From positions 1,798,001 to 1,862,000 of the forward strand of contig CBDDLA010000001.1 of the NCBI GenBank assembly GCA_965230485.1: a DNA stretch of 64,000 nucleotides. Reading direction: 5' to 3'. The notes below the pieces were generated by a model. It ran no database searches and was not told the DNA's origin. It saw only the letters and a program-made list of their open reading frames with translations. Numbering within the stretch: the stretch's first letter is position 1; each line of letters starts with the position of its first letter. Shown here piece by piece: positions 1 to 9,622 of the stretch. The position numbers and the translations under genes are program-made. The DNA comes from Putridiphycobacter sp965230485 (GTDB taxonomy: Bacteria > Bacteroidota > Bacteroidia > Flavobacteriales_D > Crocinitomicaceae).

Positions 1-42
1 TCTCAAATTACCAATTGGCTTCGAAGGAAAAAAAATGCTTAA
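1..42 (+). CDS. C-terminal end of an upstream CDS (partial)
   Basis: Reading frame 1 is open from the window edge to a TAA at 40-42 and would encode the tail SQITNWLRRKKNA. An aromatic and basic C-terminus overlapping the next start (ATGCTTAA) by 8 bp is typical of the overlaps in this polysaccharide operon. The piece is far too short to assign a family. It could be chance, because the FkbM frame is also open back to the window edge. Confidence 0.3.
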   Translation, partial: SQITNWLRRKKNA

Positions 43-832
43 AAAAACGAAATCTAAAATAGGGAACCTTGGCACATTGCTTATTAGATTTATAGCGAAA
101 AAGCTAAAAATAAATTTGATTAATTTGGCTTACTCCGAAAATGGTATTTTAAAATCTCATTCATTTAAAGCATCTGGTGAGCTATATTTTATTAATTCGT
201 TCTTAAAAACCAAAGTTGAGTCGGCACCTGTGTTCTTTGACGTGGGAGGTAATAAAGGAGAATATACTCTGTTATTAAGAAGACAATTTCCTGATGCCAT
301 TATTCATACATTTGAGCCTAACCCTCACACATTTGACATTTTAAAAAAAAAATGTGTAAATTCAGAAATATTGGTCAATAAGGGTATCGGGGAAAAGAAT
401 GATCAACTTGATTTGTATTTTGATAAAAATGACCCATTAAGCGTACAAGCTAGTTCTGACCCTCGAATTTTAAGGACAATTACAAAATCTAAGGATATTG
501 TATCTGAAAAAATTGAGGTGATTACATTAGACGAATATGCAAAACTAAATAACATTCGTTCCATTGATTTACTAAAAATAGATACTGAAGGATTTGAATT
601 GGAAGCTCTCCAAGGGGCTAAAGAATTACTTAATAAACAGGCAATAAAAATTATTCAGTTTGAATTTAACGAAGTTAATATTGTAAAGCGTCGGTTCTTA
701 AAGGACTTCTATGATATCTTACCAGGGTTTAAGTTTTATCGATTGGACGAAAATAGGCTTATACCGCTCCTTGAATGGAAACCAATTCATGAAATATTCA
801 AATTTCAAAATATAGTTGCAATTCATAAATGA
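35..832 (+). CDS. FkbM-family SAM-dependent methyltransferase
   Basis: Predicted O-methyltransferase of the FkbM family, which methylates sugar or polyketide hydroxyls using S-adenosylmethionine. The SAM-binding motif I is FFDVGGNKGEY at about residues 67-77. An acidic motif II (HTFEPNP) follows, then the family block LLKIDTEGFELEALQGA near residue 180. The first 45 residues are basic and precede the Rossmann fold. The length of 265 aa fits the family. It is the first complete gene of a glycosyltransferase operon and its stop overlaps the next start by 4 bp (ATGA), so it probably caps or decorates the surface glycan. The frame is open upstream to the window edge, so a longer N-terminus is possible. 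Confidence 0.85.
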   Translation: MLKKTKSKIGNLGTLLIRFIAKKLKINLINLAYSENGILKSHSFKASGELYFINSFLKTKVESAPVFFDVGGNKGEYTLLLRRQFPDAIIHTFEPNPHTFDILKKKCVNSEILVNKGIGEKNDQLDLYFDKNDPLSVQASSDPRILRTITKSKDIVSEKIEVITLDEYAKLNNIRSIDLLKIDTEGFELEALQGAKELLNKQAIKIIQFEFNEVNIVKRRFLKDFYDILPGFKFYRLDENRLIPLLEWKPIHEIFKFQNIVAIHK

Positions 833-1809
833 ATAGCCTGATTTCCATAGTAGTTCCAATTTACAACGCTTCTTTGTTTTTAGAAGAAACAATTGAATCG
901 GTTATAGCACAAACCTATACTAATTGGGAATTATTACTAATAGATGATGGGTCAACGGATAAGTCTTCTACGATTTGCAAATCATATGCTCAAAAAGACC
1001 AGCGAATTCGTTATTATTTTAAGGTTAATGGAGGACAAGCCTCTGCAAGGAATTACGGAATTTCAAAGAGTAAAAGTGACTACATAACTTTTTTAGATGC
1101 TGACGACTTATATTTAAGAGATAAGCTGGCGATACAGGTAAATGATTTAGAAACCATTGACGCAGACTTTTATTATGGTGGAGGCTATACCCTGGCAAAA
1201 AAAAATAAGGAACAAAAAATTGAGGGTTATGATTGGTTTTACGGTCAATACACAGGAACAGATTTTTTCAGAATTCTTTACCATTCATGTGCAGTAAATA
1301 TTAATACCGTCTTATTCAGAAAAGAGCTTTTTAATGAAGTAGGGCAATTTGATGAATCTCAAATACTAAGGGGTGTTGAGGATTTAGATCTTTGGCTAAG
1401 AATTGCACTTCGGTCTAAAATAGTTTATGGTAATCCAGCTAAAAAAGTATATTATAGAATTCACCCGAACGGTATTCATTTTCGTAAAGCAGATATGTTA
1501 ATTGGTAAATGGATGATTTATGCAAAATTTGATGATTCAATTCCTGTTAATAAATTGGCTCGTAAAAAAGAATATAGATATGTTATTAGAGAATTAATGA
1601 ATGCACTTCTGAATGAGAAACGATCTAAAGAAATTAAGCCTTTTTTTGATCAATACTATAAAAAAGATTCATTTGGTTTCGTAGCAATTATTCAATCTAT
1701 TATAATACGTTTTACCTCTCCAAAAACCTTCCTAAAAATTAGTAATTCAATCATCTATAGATTCGGTTATAGACTAGAAAAACTGACTTACCTTTTTCTA
1801 AAAAAATGA
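829..1809 (+). CDS. Glycosyltransferase family 2 (GT-A fold)
   Basis: Inverting-type GT2 enzyme that would add one sugar from a nucleotide-sugar donor to the growing glycan at the cytoplasmic face of the membrane. The N-terminus shows the GT2 opening SIVVPIYNAS, then LLIDDGSTD (nucleotide binding) and the metal-binding DADD near residue 90. A GVEDLDLWLR block near residue 185 fits the acceptor/catalytic ED region. The C-terminal 100 residues are basic and amphipathic, suggesting membrane association. It overlaps both neighbours by 4 bp (ATGA junctions), indicating translational coupling. The donor and acceptor cannot be read from the sequence. Confidence 0.9.
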   Translation: MNSLISIVVPIYNASLFLEETIESVIAQTYTNWELLLIDDGSTDKSSTICKSYAQKDQRIRYYFKVNGGQASARNYGISKSKSDYITFLDADDLYLRDKLAIQVNDLETIDADFYYGGGYTLAKKNKEQKIEGYDWFYGQYTGTDFFRILYHSCAVNINTVLFRKELFNEVGQFDESQILRGVEDLDLWLRIALRSKIVYGNPAKKVYYRIHPNGIHFRKADMLIGKWMIYAKFDDSIPVNKLARKKEYRYVIRELMNALLNEKRSKEIKPFFDQYYKKDSFGFVAIIQSIIIRFTSPKTFLKISNSIIYRFGYRLEKLTYLFLKK

Positions 1810-2951
1810 GCAAGTTAAATATTCTACATATCACACCATGGTTTCCAGTATCTGAAAGTGAAATGGAAGGTATATTTATTGCGGAACATATAAAGGCTTT
1901 ATCTAACTTTTGCCACAATCATGTTTTACACATTGCCTTTTCTAAAAGCTTTGAAACAGAGCTTAACAAATTGTATATGGGTATAAGTATTGATAGGATT
2001 TCTCTCAAAACTCCAATTAGTAAATGGAAATTAAAAGAGATTCTAATTTCAAGAAAAATTCGATCTTACTTGAAAAAAAATTACCGTAAATATGATATTA
2101 TCAATTTTTATATCGCTTATCCAAATGCCATTTGGATTAATAAATTTATTGTAGACTTCCCATCAGTTGATTTTACAATAACAGAGCAATGGTCCGCCTA
2201 TCACAATAATTTTGAATTAAAAAAAGGAATGAGTGGCAGAACCAGGATCGAAGATATATTTAAAAACAATGTTCCATTATTTACAGTTTCGAGTGCACTT
2301 GGTGAGGATATAAGAAACTTTATTGATGATAATTCTCGCCAATATACTGTTGTACCAAATACTATTGAAGTAGAAAATTTTACATTTAAAGAGAAAACAA
2401 ACAGAAGTTTTTTTAGATTTTCTTCGATAAACTCATGGAGCAAAATGAAAAATCCGTTTGTTTTAATCAGGGCATTTTATCAATTACATAAAAACTACCC
2501 AAACCTACAATTGGTTTTAGCTGGAAATGGTCATTTACTGACTGAAATGAAAGCACTAGTTAAAGCACTTGATTTAGAGAAATTTGTTAAAATGCCAGGA
2601 AGAATACCGAAAAAAGATGTAGTTGAATTACTTCACAACACGCATATCTATTGTCAATCATCCCATTATGAAACTTTTTCTGTCATTTGTATTGAGGCGT
2701 TGTCAACAGGCACACCTGTATTAGCCAATAATGTAGGAGGAATGAGAGATTTTATAGATAATCGAAACGGAAAATTGGTGGCTGATTTAGAAATTAACTC
2801 ATGGTATAATGCCATGGAAGATGCCTACTTGAATTATAGCAAATTTGATCGCAACAACGTCTCTATCTTATGTCAAAACAAGTTCAGCGTAAATAATATT
2901 GGTGAATTATTTTATAATAAACTTAAAGAAGTGGTTGTCAAAAACGGTTAA
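1806..2951 (+). CDS. Glycosyltransferase family 4 (GT-B fold)
   Basis: Retaining GT-B glycosyltransferase. It has an N-terminal acceptor half opening LNILHITPWFP and a C-terminal GT4 domain with VLAGNGHL, the bridging PGRIPKKDVVELL segment and the nucleotide-sugar E-x7-E region (SSHYETFSVICIEALSTGTPVLA). The length of 381 aa is normal for the family. The start overlaps the preceding GT2 gene by 4 bp, and the stop is 1 bp before the next ATG at 2953. It is probably one sugar-adding step of the operon's polysaccharide. The linkage is unknown. Confidence 0.9.
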   Translation: MSKLNILHITPWFPVSESEMEGIFIAEHIKALSNFCHNHVLHIAFSKSFETELNKLYMGISIDRISLKTPISKWKLKEILISRKIRSYLKKNYRKYDIINFYIAYPNAIWINKFIVDFPSVDFTITEQWSAYHNNFELKKGMSGRTRIEDIFKNNVPLFTVSSALGEDIRNFIDDNSRQYTVVPNTIEVENFTFKEKTNRSFFRFSSINSWSKMKNPFVLIRAFYQLHKNYPNLQLVLAGNGHLLTEMKALVKALDLEKFVKMPGRIPKKDVVELLHNTHIYCQSSHYETFSVICIEALSTGTPVLANNVGGMRDFIDNRNGKLVADLEINSWYNAMEDAYLNYSKFDRNNVSILCQNKFSVNNIGELFYNKLKEVVVKNG

Positions 2952-2952
2952 C

Positions 2953-4029
2953 ATGAACGGAAAGGTAGAAGTAACTTTTTTTGAAAATAATTCTGATTTA
3001 GATAAAATTGTATTTTTTTTAAATAATGCACTTCCGTTTAACTACTCGGAATCTACTTTCTTATGGGAGTATGGACATGAACGCAGTATTTTTGGCTATA
3101 TTAAAGATGAACACGATACTGTTATAGGTACGCAAGGTATGATCCCGATAAAACTATATGCTGGAGCTAACCAAATTATCACCGCTAAAAGTGAAACATC
3201 ATATTTAGCACCTTTCGCAAAAGGGAAAGGACTTTTTAAGAAACTTTATTTAAACGTTTTAAAAGAAACTACTAATCAAGAAATCTCAATGGTTTGGGGA
3301 TTTACAGCACTAGGTGAACTTTGGAAAAAGCTAGGCTTTGAGGTCAAAGAAAATTGTCTTTTCACATATTCTTTATCTATATCTCCAAAAAAAAATTACT
3401 ACTTGAGTAAAAACACAAAAGATAATAGGACAATATCTGTTTTACGTTATTTTAAAGCAATTAGAGACTCAAAATTCTTAAATTTTAGGTTAAATAAAAG
3501 TACATCTAAAAACAAGTTTTTAGCTAAAGAACTACAATTTAGAAGTGAGCTAATAAATGAAAATGATATTGAAATTTATTTCAAAAAATTACGAAGTCAG
3601 AATACAAAGCTTATCCATATTGACCTGAGCAAAGCCTATTTAAATTATCGAATTAAAACCAATCCTTTTTTAAAATACACTGCTGTATACCTATACAATA
3701 GTCGACAAGAAATGCTTGGTTTTTACATATTTTCAGTCAAAGAAAAAATAGCCAATATGGTTGAATTCAATGGTGTATCGACCGAAATAAAGGAAGTTCT
3801 TCTTGCTCATATTGTAAAAGAGGTAAAAAAACTTCATGTTGTTCGTCTTAATTTTTTTGGTAATAAGACGAATTATCTAGTCAAAGACTCATTCGATTTA
3901 CTTGGTCAATACGGTGCCACATCATTTGATTCCGAAATGAGTATTGTTGTGCGAAATAATGAAGGTACTAATGTCGATTTTGAGAATTGGTATATTAATG
4001 GATTATGGACAGAAGGCATCAACCTGTAA
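2953..4029 (+). CDS. GNAT-like N-acyltransferase of the polysaccharide operon
   Basis: Probable acyl-CoA-dependent N-acetyltransferase, perhaps acting on an amino sugar. The middle contains TAKSETSYLAPFAKGKGLFKKLY, which resembles the GNAT acetyl-CoA pyrophosphate loop (Q/R-x2-G-x-G/A), followed by a GFTALGELWKKLGFEV segment typical of the GNAT C-terminal strand. The second half is divergent and may be a further GNAT or FemAB-like lobe. I place the start at the ATG at 2953 rather than an in-frame ATG at 2899, because 2899 would overlap the preceding gene by 53 bp and adds a low-complexity N-terminus. This gives 358 aa. The final 25 bp overlap the next gene. Confidence 0.65.
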   Translation: MNGKVEVTFFENNSDLDKIVFFLNNALPFNYSESTFLWEYGHERSIFGYIKDEHDTVIGTQGMIPIKLYAGANQIITAKSETSYLAPFAKGKGLFKKLYLNVLKETTNQEISMVWGFTALGELWKKLGFEVKENCLFTYSLSISPKKNYYLSKNTKDNRTISVLRYFKAIRDSKFLNFRLNKSTSKNKFLAKELQFRSELINENDIEIYFKKLRSQNTKLIHIDLSKAYLNYRIKTNPFLKYTAVYLYNSRQEMLGFYIFSVKEKIANMVEFNGVSTEIKEVLLAHIVKEVKKLHVVRLNFFGNKTNYLVKDSFDLLGQYGATSFDSEMSIVVRNNEGTNVDFENWYINGLWTEGINL

Positions 4030-5396
4030 TTACATATCGCATAGAGAATAAAAATTCTGTTTCAGAGTACGTTATGGATTTTATATCTGACTTTTTAGGC
4101 ATTAAGCTTATTGAAGGCAAACCTTCAGAAATTGTTGATATATATTATGGTAATGCAACAATCGATTGCAAAATAAAAATACCATATAATAAAGACTGTA
4201 TAATCTGGTCGAATTTAATTAAGCATAAAGTGAAACCTCAGTTTCAGCTAGATTTTGATGTCATTAATGCAATTGGTTATTTTTTGACAGATTCTGGAAA
4301 TCAGATAAAAGAACCTGCTTTGCAACTAGATAAGCACAAACGATTAAAATACAAGCAATCGTTTCAACACCTAAACGACATTGGTGATTTTCCAATTGTA
4401 AATGTATATGCTAATCATCTCGCAGAGTGTATTGAAAAATTTTTGTTAGTCAAACCATTACCTTTATATCCTAAAGGTAAAAAAGCATGTATACTATTGA
4501 CACATGACGTTGACAACCCAGATAAATATGATAGTATATACACCTACCGACTATTGCCTAAAAAACTCACCTTCAATCAATTTCTGAGACATTATCGCTT
4601 TTTCTTTGGAACTTTAAAAAACTTAATTTTTGATAAGCAAAGAAATGAAAACTGGAATTTTGATAAAATTATGGAGGCGGAAAAAAAATATGACTTTAGT
4701 TCAACATTCTTTTTTGCAACGAAATTTCAGCAATCAAAAACTGGTCATTTGTTGGACGTACCATATGATTTAAACAAAAAAAAGTATAAACGATTAATAC
4801 AAAAATTGATTAAATCTGAACATTCTATAGGCTTACATGCAAGTTATAATGCATACCTTAGCAAACATCAATTTTCAGAAGAGAAAATAAATTTGGAAAA
4901 ACATACGCATTTAAAGATTGATGGCTTAAGGCATCACTATTGGCATTTAGGTCGGGATATTAACCAGACTCTTTTGCTTCATGAAAAAATTGGTTTTAAG
5001 TATGACTCTTCTTTAGCATTTAATGATCATATAGGATTTAGATATAATACAGCTTTACCTTTTTATCCTTATATAAAAGAGTGTGAAAGAGCAATATCGG
5101 TTTTACAAATCCCAATGTTCTGTATGGACGGTAATTTATTTTACAGAGAAAATATGACGACCTCTTTAGCATTAGAAATAATTGATCAGTATATAAAAAC
5201 AATTATTAAAAATAATGGTGTGGGTGCTATTGATTGGCATGTTAACACATCCTATCCTGGAGGAGAAACCTTTAAAGTTTGGGGGGAAACCTACTTAAAA
5301 ATATTAGATCTGCTTAACAAGCATAGTGAAATATGGGTAACCAATACTGAAAAATTTGAGGAATGGTGGACAAAAGGTAGGTATGATGAAAAATAA
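4005..5396 (+). CDS. Polysaccharide deacetylase (NodB/CE4-like) family protein
   Basis: Likely metal-dependent carbohydrate de-N-acetylase. ILLTHDVDNPDKYDS around residue 165 carries the first CE4 motif (catalytic Asp and metal Asp as HDVD). SIGLHASYNAY supplies the metal-binding His block (H-S/A-x3), and DGLRHHYWHLG plus AIDWHVNTSYPGG correspond to later motifs. About 150 N-terminal residues have no motif I recognise and may be a substrate-binding or membrane-docking module found in Bacteroidota deacetylases. The start at 4005 overlaps the previous gene by 25 bp; an alternative ATG is at 4074. A second, different deacetylase is encoded at 9623, so the glycan may be deacetylated twice or at two stages. 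Confidence 0.8.
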   Translation: MDRRHQPVITYRIENKNSVSEYVMDFISDFLGIKLIEGKPSEIVDIYYGNATIDCKIKIPYNKDCIIWSNLIKHKVKPQFQLDFDVINAIGYFLTDSGNQIKEPALQLDKHKRLKYKQSFQHLNDIGDFPIVNVYANHLAECIEKFLLVKPLPLYPKGKKACILLTHDVDNPDKYDSIYTYRLLPKKLTFNQFLRHYRFFFGTLKNLIFDKQRNENWNFDKIMEAEKKYDFSSTFFFATKFQQSKTGHLLDVPYDLNKKKYKRLIQKLIKSEHSIGLHASYNAYLSKHQFSEEKINLEKHTHLKIDGLRHHYWHLGRDINQTLLLHEKIGFKYDSSLAFNDHIGFRYNTALPFYPYIKECERAISVLQIPMFCMDGNLFYRENMTTSLALEIIDQYIKTIIKNNGVGAIDWHVNTSYPGGETFKVWGETYLKILDLLNKHSEIWVTNTEKFEEWWTKGRYDEK

Positions 5397-6498
5397 AATT
5401 ATTCTATTAATATCACCTGAGCCCTGGGGTACAAACTTCGTTTCAAAGCATCATTATGCAAATTACCTTGCAAAAAATAACATTGTTTATTTTTTAAATC
5501 CTCCGCTGGGATTTTCAAAAAGGCCTTTCTCTAATGTAAAATGTCGAAAAAAAGAAGTCAAGCCTGGTCTTATTGTTCTAGACTATGTTAATCTACTACC
5601 AAAATTGAATCATCTACCAAAATGGATACAGAGTAAAACATACAAAGAGCAAGCTAAACAAATCCAAAGTTTTATCAATGTTAAAGAGTTAGATATCATC
5701 TGGAGCTTCGATCCTTTTCGTTTTTATAATCAACGTAATTGGTCTGCAAAAACGACTATTTATCATACTGTTGACTTCCATCCAAAGGCTACATATGAAA
5801 AAGACATTGTTTTAAATTCTGACCATTTTTTTGGTGTTGCAGATCTTATTTTGAAAGAACATTCTTCTTATAGAAATGGTATCTTGGTATCTCATGCAGC
5901 CGATATTGATGGATTCCATATTGACCAAAATATTCAGCTACCTGGTAGGAACAAAATTAGAGCGATTTATACTGGCAACTTTCATAAACATATTAATTAT
6001 AACTTACTAAAACAACTCATTACTAGCCATCCCGAATGTGATTTTATAATGGTAGGGCCAACAAAGAATTCTAATTTATCAAGCGCTAACCAGCTAGATG
6101 ATTCGACACTGAAAGCATTAAGGAAATTAGATAACATCTTCTTTATTGGAAGTGTTAAACCATCACTTCTTATGGCTCATCTTATGAAATGTGATATAAA
6201 CCTGGTTCTTTTTAAAAAGGAAAATGAGATTATTCATTGCAGCCCCCATAAACTAATGGCCTATTTTTACTCATCTAATATAACCCTATCTAATTTTATT
6301 CATGCCCATAAAGATACCTCCAAGGAAATTATTGAAATGGTAAATTCTGAGCAAGGTATTTTAACTAAATTTTCAGAAATTATTGACAATCTCAGCTATT
6401 ACAATTCCGCTTCTCTAAAACATAAAAGGCGTCTATTCGCCGAAGCAAACAGTTATGAAAATAAGATTAAGGAAATAGAAACTTATATATTAGAGTAA
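5383..6498 (+). CDS. Glycosyltransferase, GT4/TuaH-like
   Basis: Probable GT-B glycosyltransferase. The N-terminus KIILLISPEPWGTNFVSKHHYANYLAKNN and the block IIWSFDPFRFYN followed by TIYHTVDF and FFGVADLILKE resemble TuaH-like enzymes, in which an Asp-containing segment precedes an export-style linker. The C-terminal half has RAIYTGNFHKHINY, IMVGPT and an IHCSPHKLMAYFYS segment in place of the classical E-x7-E. The frame is open from 5356, but ATGs at 5383 and 5386 just before the stop of the preceding gene give the normal short overlap. It ends exactly on the first base of the next ATG (TAATG). Confidence 0.75.
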   Translation: MMKNKIILLISPEPWGTNFVSKHHYANYLAKNNIVYFLNPPLGFSKRPFSNVKCRKKEVKPGLIVLDYVNLLPKLNHLPKWIQSKTYKEQAKQIQSFINVKELDIIWSFDPFRFYNQRNWSAKTTIYHTVDFHPKATYEKDIVLNSDHFFGVADLILKEHSSYRNGILVSHAADIDGFHIDQNIQLPGRNKIRAIYTGNFHKHINYNLLKQLITSHPECDFIMVGPTKNSNLSSANQLDDSTLKALRKLDNIFFIGSVKPSLLMAHLMKCDINLVLFKKENEIIHCSPHKLMAYFYSSNITLSNFIHAHKDTSKEIIEMVNSEQGILTKFSEIIDNLSYYNSASLKHKRRLFAEANSYENKIKEIETYILE

Positions 6499-7370
6499 TG
6501 ATTTTTTTCTCTGTCATAACGCCTACCTATAATCGTGCAGATATACTTGGTTCAACAATAGATTCCGTTTTATCTCAGGAATTTGAAGATTTCGAATTAT
6601 TGATCATTGATGATGGAAGTAATGATCATACCAAAACTTTGGTCTCCACTTATTCTGACAAAAGGATAAGGTATATTTATCAAGATAATGGAGAACGAGG
6701 TAAAGCCAGAAATACAGGTGTTAAAAATGCAATTGGGAAATATGTGTTTTTTTTAGATTCGGATGATTTAATATATCCAAACCATTTAAAACATGCGTTT
6801 CAATATTTAAAACTTAAAAACTTTCCGGAATTTTTCAGAAGTAGATATGAAGAAATTGATCTAAACGGAAACACTACTGAGTCTGCTTCTATCAAGTCTA
6901 CAACTATTAAAGATAAAATAAAACGAAGAAATTTATTCGCTTGTCAGTTTTTTCTGAGATCGGACATAGCTCTAAAACATCCTTTTACAGAAAATATGCA
7001 ATTAAAAATAGGTGAGGACTGGGAACTTATTTTAAAAATTGCTGCACGGTATGATTTAAACTGTTCAAACGAAATCACCTCTGCAATTATTCATCATAAT
7101 CAAAGAAGTATGATCTTGGCTTCAGCAGAAACAATACTGGTTTCAAAAAATATTATCATTGAAAATTTACAAAATGATGTGGCCATAGAACATGATGTAT
7201 TACAATCCGTAAATGCAGAATTAACCTCATTGGCAGCTTTATCAGCCGTGTTAACTAAAAACAAAAAGCTAGCATGGCAAATGCTTAAAAAAGCCATTTC
7301 ATTCAATCTAAATCAATTATTTACAAAACGTACATTTGCAATTGTAAAACACATTCTGTTACCTTCGTGA
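6498..7370 (+). CDS. Glycosyltransferase family 2
   Basis: GT2 enzyme of 290 aa with FFSVITPTYNRADILGSTIDSVL at the N-terminus, LLIIDDGSNDHT for nucleotide binding, the metal-binding FLDSDD near residue 90, and a MQLKIGEDWELILKIA acceptor-side ED motif. It lacks any transmembrane segment, so it should work as a peripheral cytoplasmic glycosyltransferase. The start codon shares a base with the previous stop (TAATG). The stop overlaps the following GTG start in GTGA. This is the second GT2 of the operon; the first is at 829. Confidence 0.9.
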   Translation: MIFFSVITPTYNRADILGSTIDSVLSQEFEDFELLIIDDGSNDHTKTLVSTYSDKRIRYIYQDNGERGKARNTGVKNAIGKYVFFLDSDDLIYPNHLKHAFQYLKLKNFPEFFRSRYEEIDLNGNTTESASIKSTTIKDKIKRRNLFACQFFLRSDIALKHPFTENMQLKIGEDWELILKIAARYDLNCSNEITSAIIHHNQRSMILASAETILVSKNIIIENLQNDVAIEHDVLQSVNAELTSLAALSAVLTKNKKLAWQMLKKAISFNLNQLFTKRTFAIVKHILLPS

Positions 7371-8428
7371 AAGTTAATTTTTTACATATCATATACTCTG
7401 GTTTAGGCGGTACGACGGATTATGTTTTCAATTTGATTAAAGGTGACAAGAATGCCTCCGCCAATCATTACATCCTTTTTTTTGGGATTGAAACAGTTGA
7501 ATCTGAAACCTTAATTGAGGCTAAAGATTTATGTAGTGGCACTTATACAATCATCAAAAAAACTGGTTTTGATAAAAAAGCAATTATTACTATTTCCAAT
7601 ATTCTAAAAGAGCGTAATTTTAATATCATTACATTACATGTTAACTCGCTAATAGCTCATTTGCCTAAAATTTTACCAAAAGATTGTCAGTTATTCTTCG
7701 TGGAACATCAGGCAAATCACTTAAAACGAAAAAAAGAATGGCTCTGGTCGGTTTTGGCGCAGAGAAATGCGAATAAAATTATTTCGTTAACGACCAACTA
7801 TCAGGAAGAGTTGAAAAAAAAACTGAAGTTTTTGTACAAAAAAAAGAAGAATATTATAATCAGAACCGGAATTGAAATTTCAGATTATAAAAAAGGACCT
7901 GAGGCTACAGACACGATAAAATTTGGAATGATTTCACGAATAAACGATCTAAAGGATCACAGGACATTAATAGCCGCTTTTAGCCAATTAGAGCTTCCAA
8001 ACATAGAACTTCATATTGCAGGGGATGGTCCGCTTTTTAGCCAACTTAAAAAAAATTCAAATTCTTATTCTAACATATATTTCCATGGCCAACTCTCTAA
8101 ACAAGCTATTAGATCATTTCTAACTGATATTAATATTTATGTCCAAGCTACTAAAGGCGAAACATCTAGTATTGCAATTATGCAGGCACAATGCGCTGAA
8201 CTTCCTATTGTTGCCTCTAACGTTAAAGGTATTAATAATGTGTTGAATAGTACAAATGCCATTTTAGTTGAACCTGAAAGTATTAGCGATATGGAGCAAG
8301 CATTGCTATTAATGATCAACAATACTCAACTTAGAAGTGGGTTGAGTAATCAATCCGGTACTTATGCTAGGCAAAACCTTTCTAATAAACGTATGTTTAA
8401 AGACTATTACAAATTAATTGCATCATGA
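7367..8428 (+). CDS. Glycosyltransferase family 4, GTG start
   Basis: GT-B enzyme of 353 aa. The N-terminal half opens VNFLHIIYSGLGGTTDYVFNLIKG, the usual GT4 glycine-rich acceptor loop. The C-terminal domain shows FGMISRINDLKDHRTLIAAF, ELHIAGDGPLFSQL and an ATKGETSSIAIMQAQCAELPIVAS E-x7-type motif in which the second acidic residue appears replaced by Gln (IMQAQ). The start is GTG at 7367, overlapping the previous TGA (GTGA), so translation is probably coupled. The stop overlaps the next ATG by 4 bp. Whether the altered E-x7-E motif affects activity cannot be judged here. Confidence 0.85.
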   Translation: MKVNFLHIIYSGLGGTTDYVFNLIKGDKNASANHYILFFGIETVESETLIEAKDLCSGTYTIIKKTGFDKKAIITISNILKERNFNIITLHVNSLIAHLPKILPKDCQLFFVEHQANHLKRKKEWLWSVLAQRNANKIISLTTNYQEELKKKLKFLYKKKKNIIIRTGIEISDYKKGPEATDTIKFGMISRINDLKDHRTLIAAFSQLELPNIELHIAGDGPLFSQLKKNSNSYSNIYFHGQLSKQAIRSFLTDINIYVQATKGETSSIAIMQAQCAELPIVASNVKGINNVLNSTNAILVEPESISDMEQALLLMINNTQLRSGLSNQSGTYARQNLSNKRMFKDYYKLIAS

Positions 8429-9561
8429 AAATACTTTATGTACAGAAGGTAAAGGCATTTGCTGGTTCGGAAAAATACTTAATAGAAATTATTCCTGAAT
8501 TGATTAGAAAGGGATTTGAATGCGAATTAATCTGTGTGATTCAATCAAGGGACCTCAAGAAACTTACGTATTTTGAAGAGACCATTATTGCAAAAAAAAT
8601 TCCTTATCGGAGGATAATTAACGATAGTAACATATCATTTTCACTACTCCGTAAATTAAATAGCATTACACGGAAAGGTCAGTTTGATTTGATTCATTTA
8701 AACTTAATTCATGCAGAATTATGGTTTACATTAATTAAATATTTGTTTAGGTTGAAAACAAAACTCGTATCTACCATACACGGTTTTGATGAAGAATTTC
8801 AGGCAAAGAATGGATTTAATCCGCAAAAAATTTCTAGTACCAGATATGTTAGAATATTGCGATTCTGTGAGAAAAAAATTTCTAACTATTTTGCAGTTTC
8901 AGAGGGGCTATACAATTTAGTTGTAGAAGGAAAAATTATACCAAAAAACAAAATCGAAATCATTAATTATGGGTTTGATTATCCCCCCCAAAAAACATCT
9001 AAACACATAGACAATGAAATAAAAACAATATTAGTACCTGGAAGAATAGTTCCATACAAGGGCCAAAATTTTGCACTTGAAATGTTACCTAAACTACACC
9101 AACTTGGTGTTAAAGCTAAAATTCAAATTGCAGGAGATGCACAAGGTGAATTTGCTACTGAATTAATGGAATTGTCCAAGCAATTGGAAATAGAAAATTA
9201 TATCGAATTTTTAGGGCATGTTAGTAATATTGCTGATTATTATGAAAGCGCTGACCTAGTAATATTAACATCAAAATCAGAAGGTTTTGGACTGGTGCTA
9301 CTAGAAGCCTTTAACTATGAAAAACCGGTAATTACTTTTGATGTCCCAGCGTTTAACACTACAATTAAGCATGGTCTAACCGGACTAATTACCCCTTGTT
9401 TCAACACGGATAAGTTGGCAGAAAATGCTGCTAGATTAATTAATGATCCTGCTTTATCCAAGCAATTGACTAAAAATGCTAAACGAGATTTATTAGATTA
9501 CTATTCCCTCAAAAGAATGGTTGACCAGACGATTACCTTTTACAATAAGGCAATAATGTAA
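8425..9561 (+). CDS. Glycosyltransferase family 4
   Basis: GT-B enzyme of 378 aa. It opens KILYVQKVKAFAGSEKYLIEIIPEL. The C-terminal half has the GT4 series ILVPGRIVPYKGQNFALEML, KIQIAGDAQG, IEFLGHVSNIADYYESADLVILTSKSEGFGLVLLEAF with an intact E-x7-E, and DVPAFNTTIKHGLTG. It is the last gene of the tightly overlapped block: a 61-bp gap follows before the next ORF. It probably adds a sugar late in repeat-unit assembly, but this is inferred from position only. Confidence 0.9.
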   Translation: MKILYVQKVKAFAGSEKYLIEIIPELIRKGFECELICVIQSRDLKKLTYFEETIIAKKIPYRRIINDSNISFSLLRKLNSITRKGQFDLIHLNLIHAELWFTLIKYLFRLKTKLVSTIHGFDEEFQAKNGFNPQKISSTRYVRILRFCEKKISNYFAVSEGLYNLVVEGKIIPKNKIEIINYGFDYPPQKTSKHIDNEIKTILVPGRIVPYKGQNFALEMLPKLHQLGVKAKIQIAGDAQGEFATELMELSKQLEIENYIEFLGHVSNIADYYESADLVILTSKSEGFGLVLLEAFNYEKPVITFDVPAFNTTIKHGLTGLITPCFNTDKLAENAARLINDPALSKQLTKNAKRDLLDYYSLKRMVDQTITFYNKAIM

Positions 9562-9622
9562 ATTTATCGAAACTGAACCGTTTTTTTATGAGAAGTAAAA
9601 CTGATATGTTTAATTTTACAAT

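Noticed and set aside
2899..2952. N-terminal extension of the GNAT-like protein from an ATG at 2899
   Set aside because: It would overlap the previous glycosyltransferase by 53 bp with no homologous-looking residues; the ATG at 2953 follows the stop by 1 bp.
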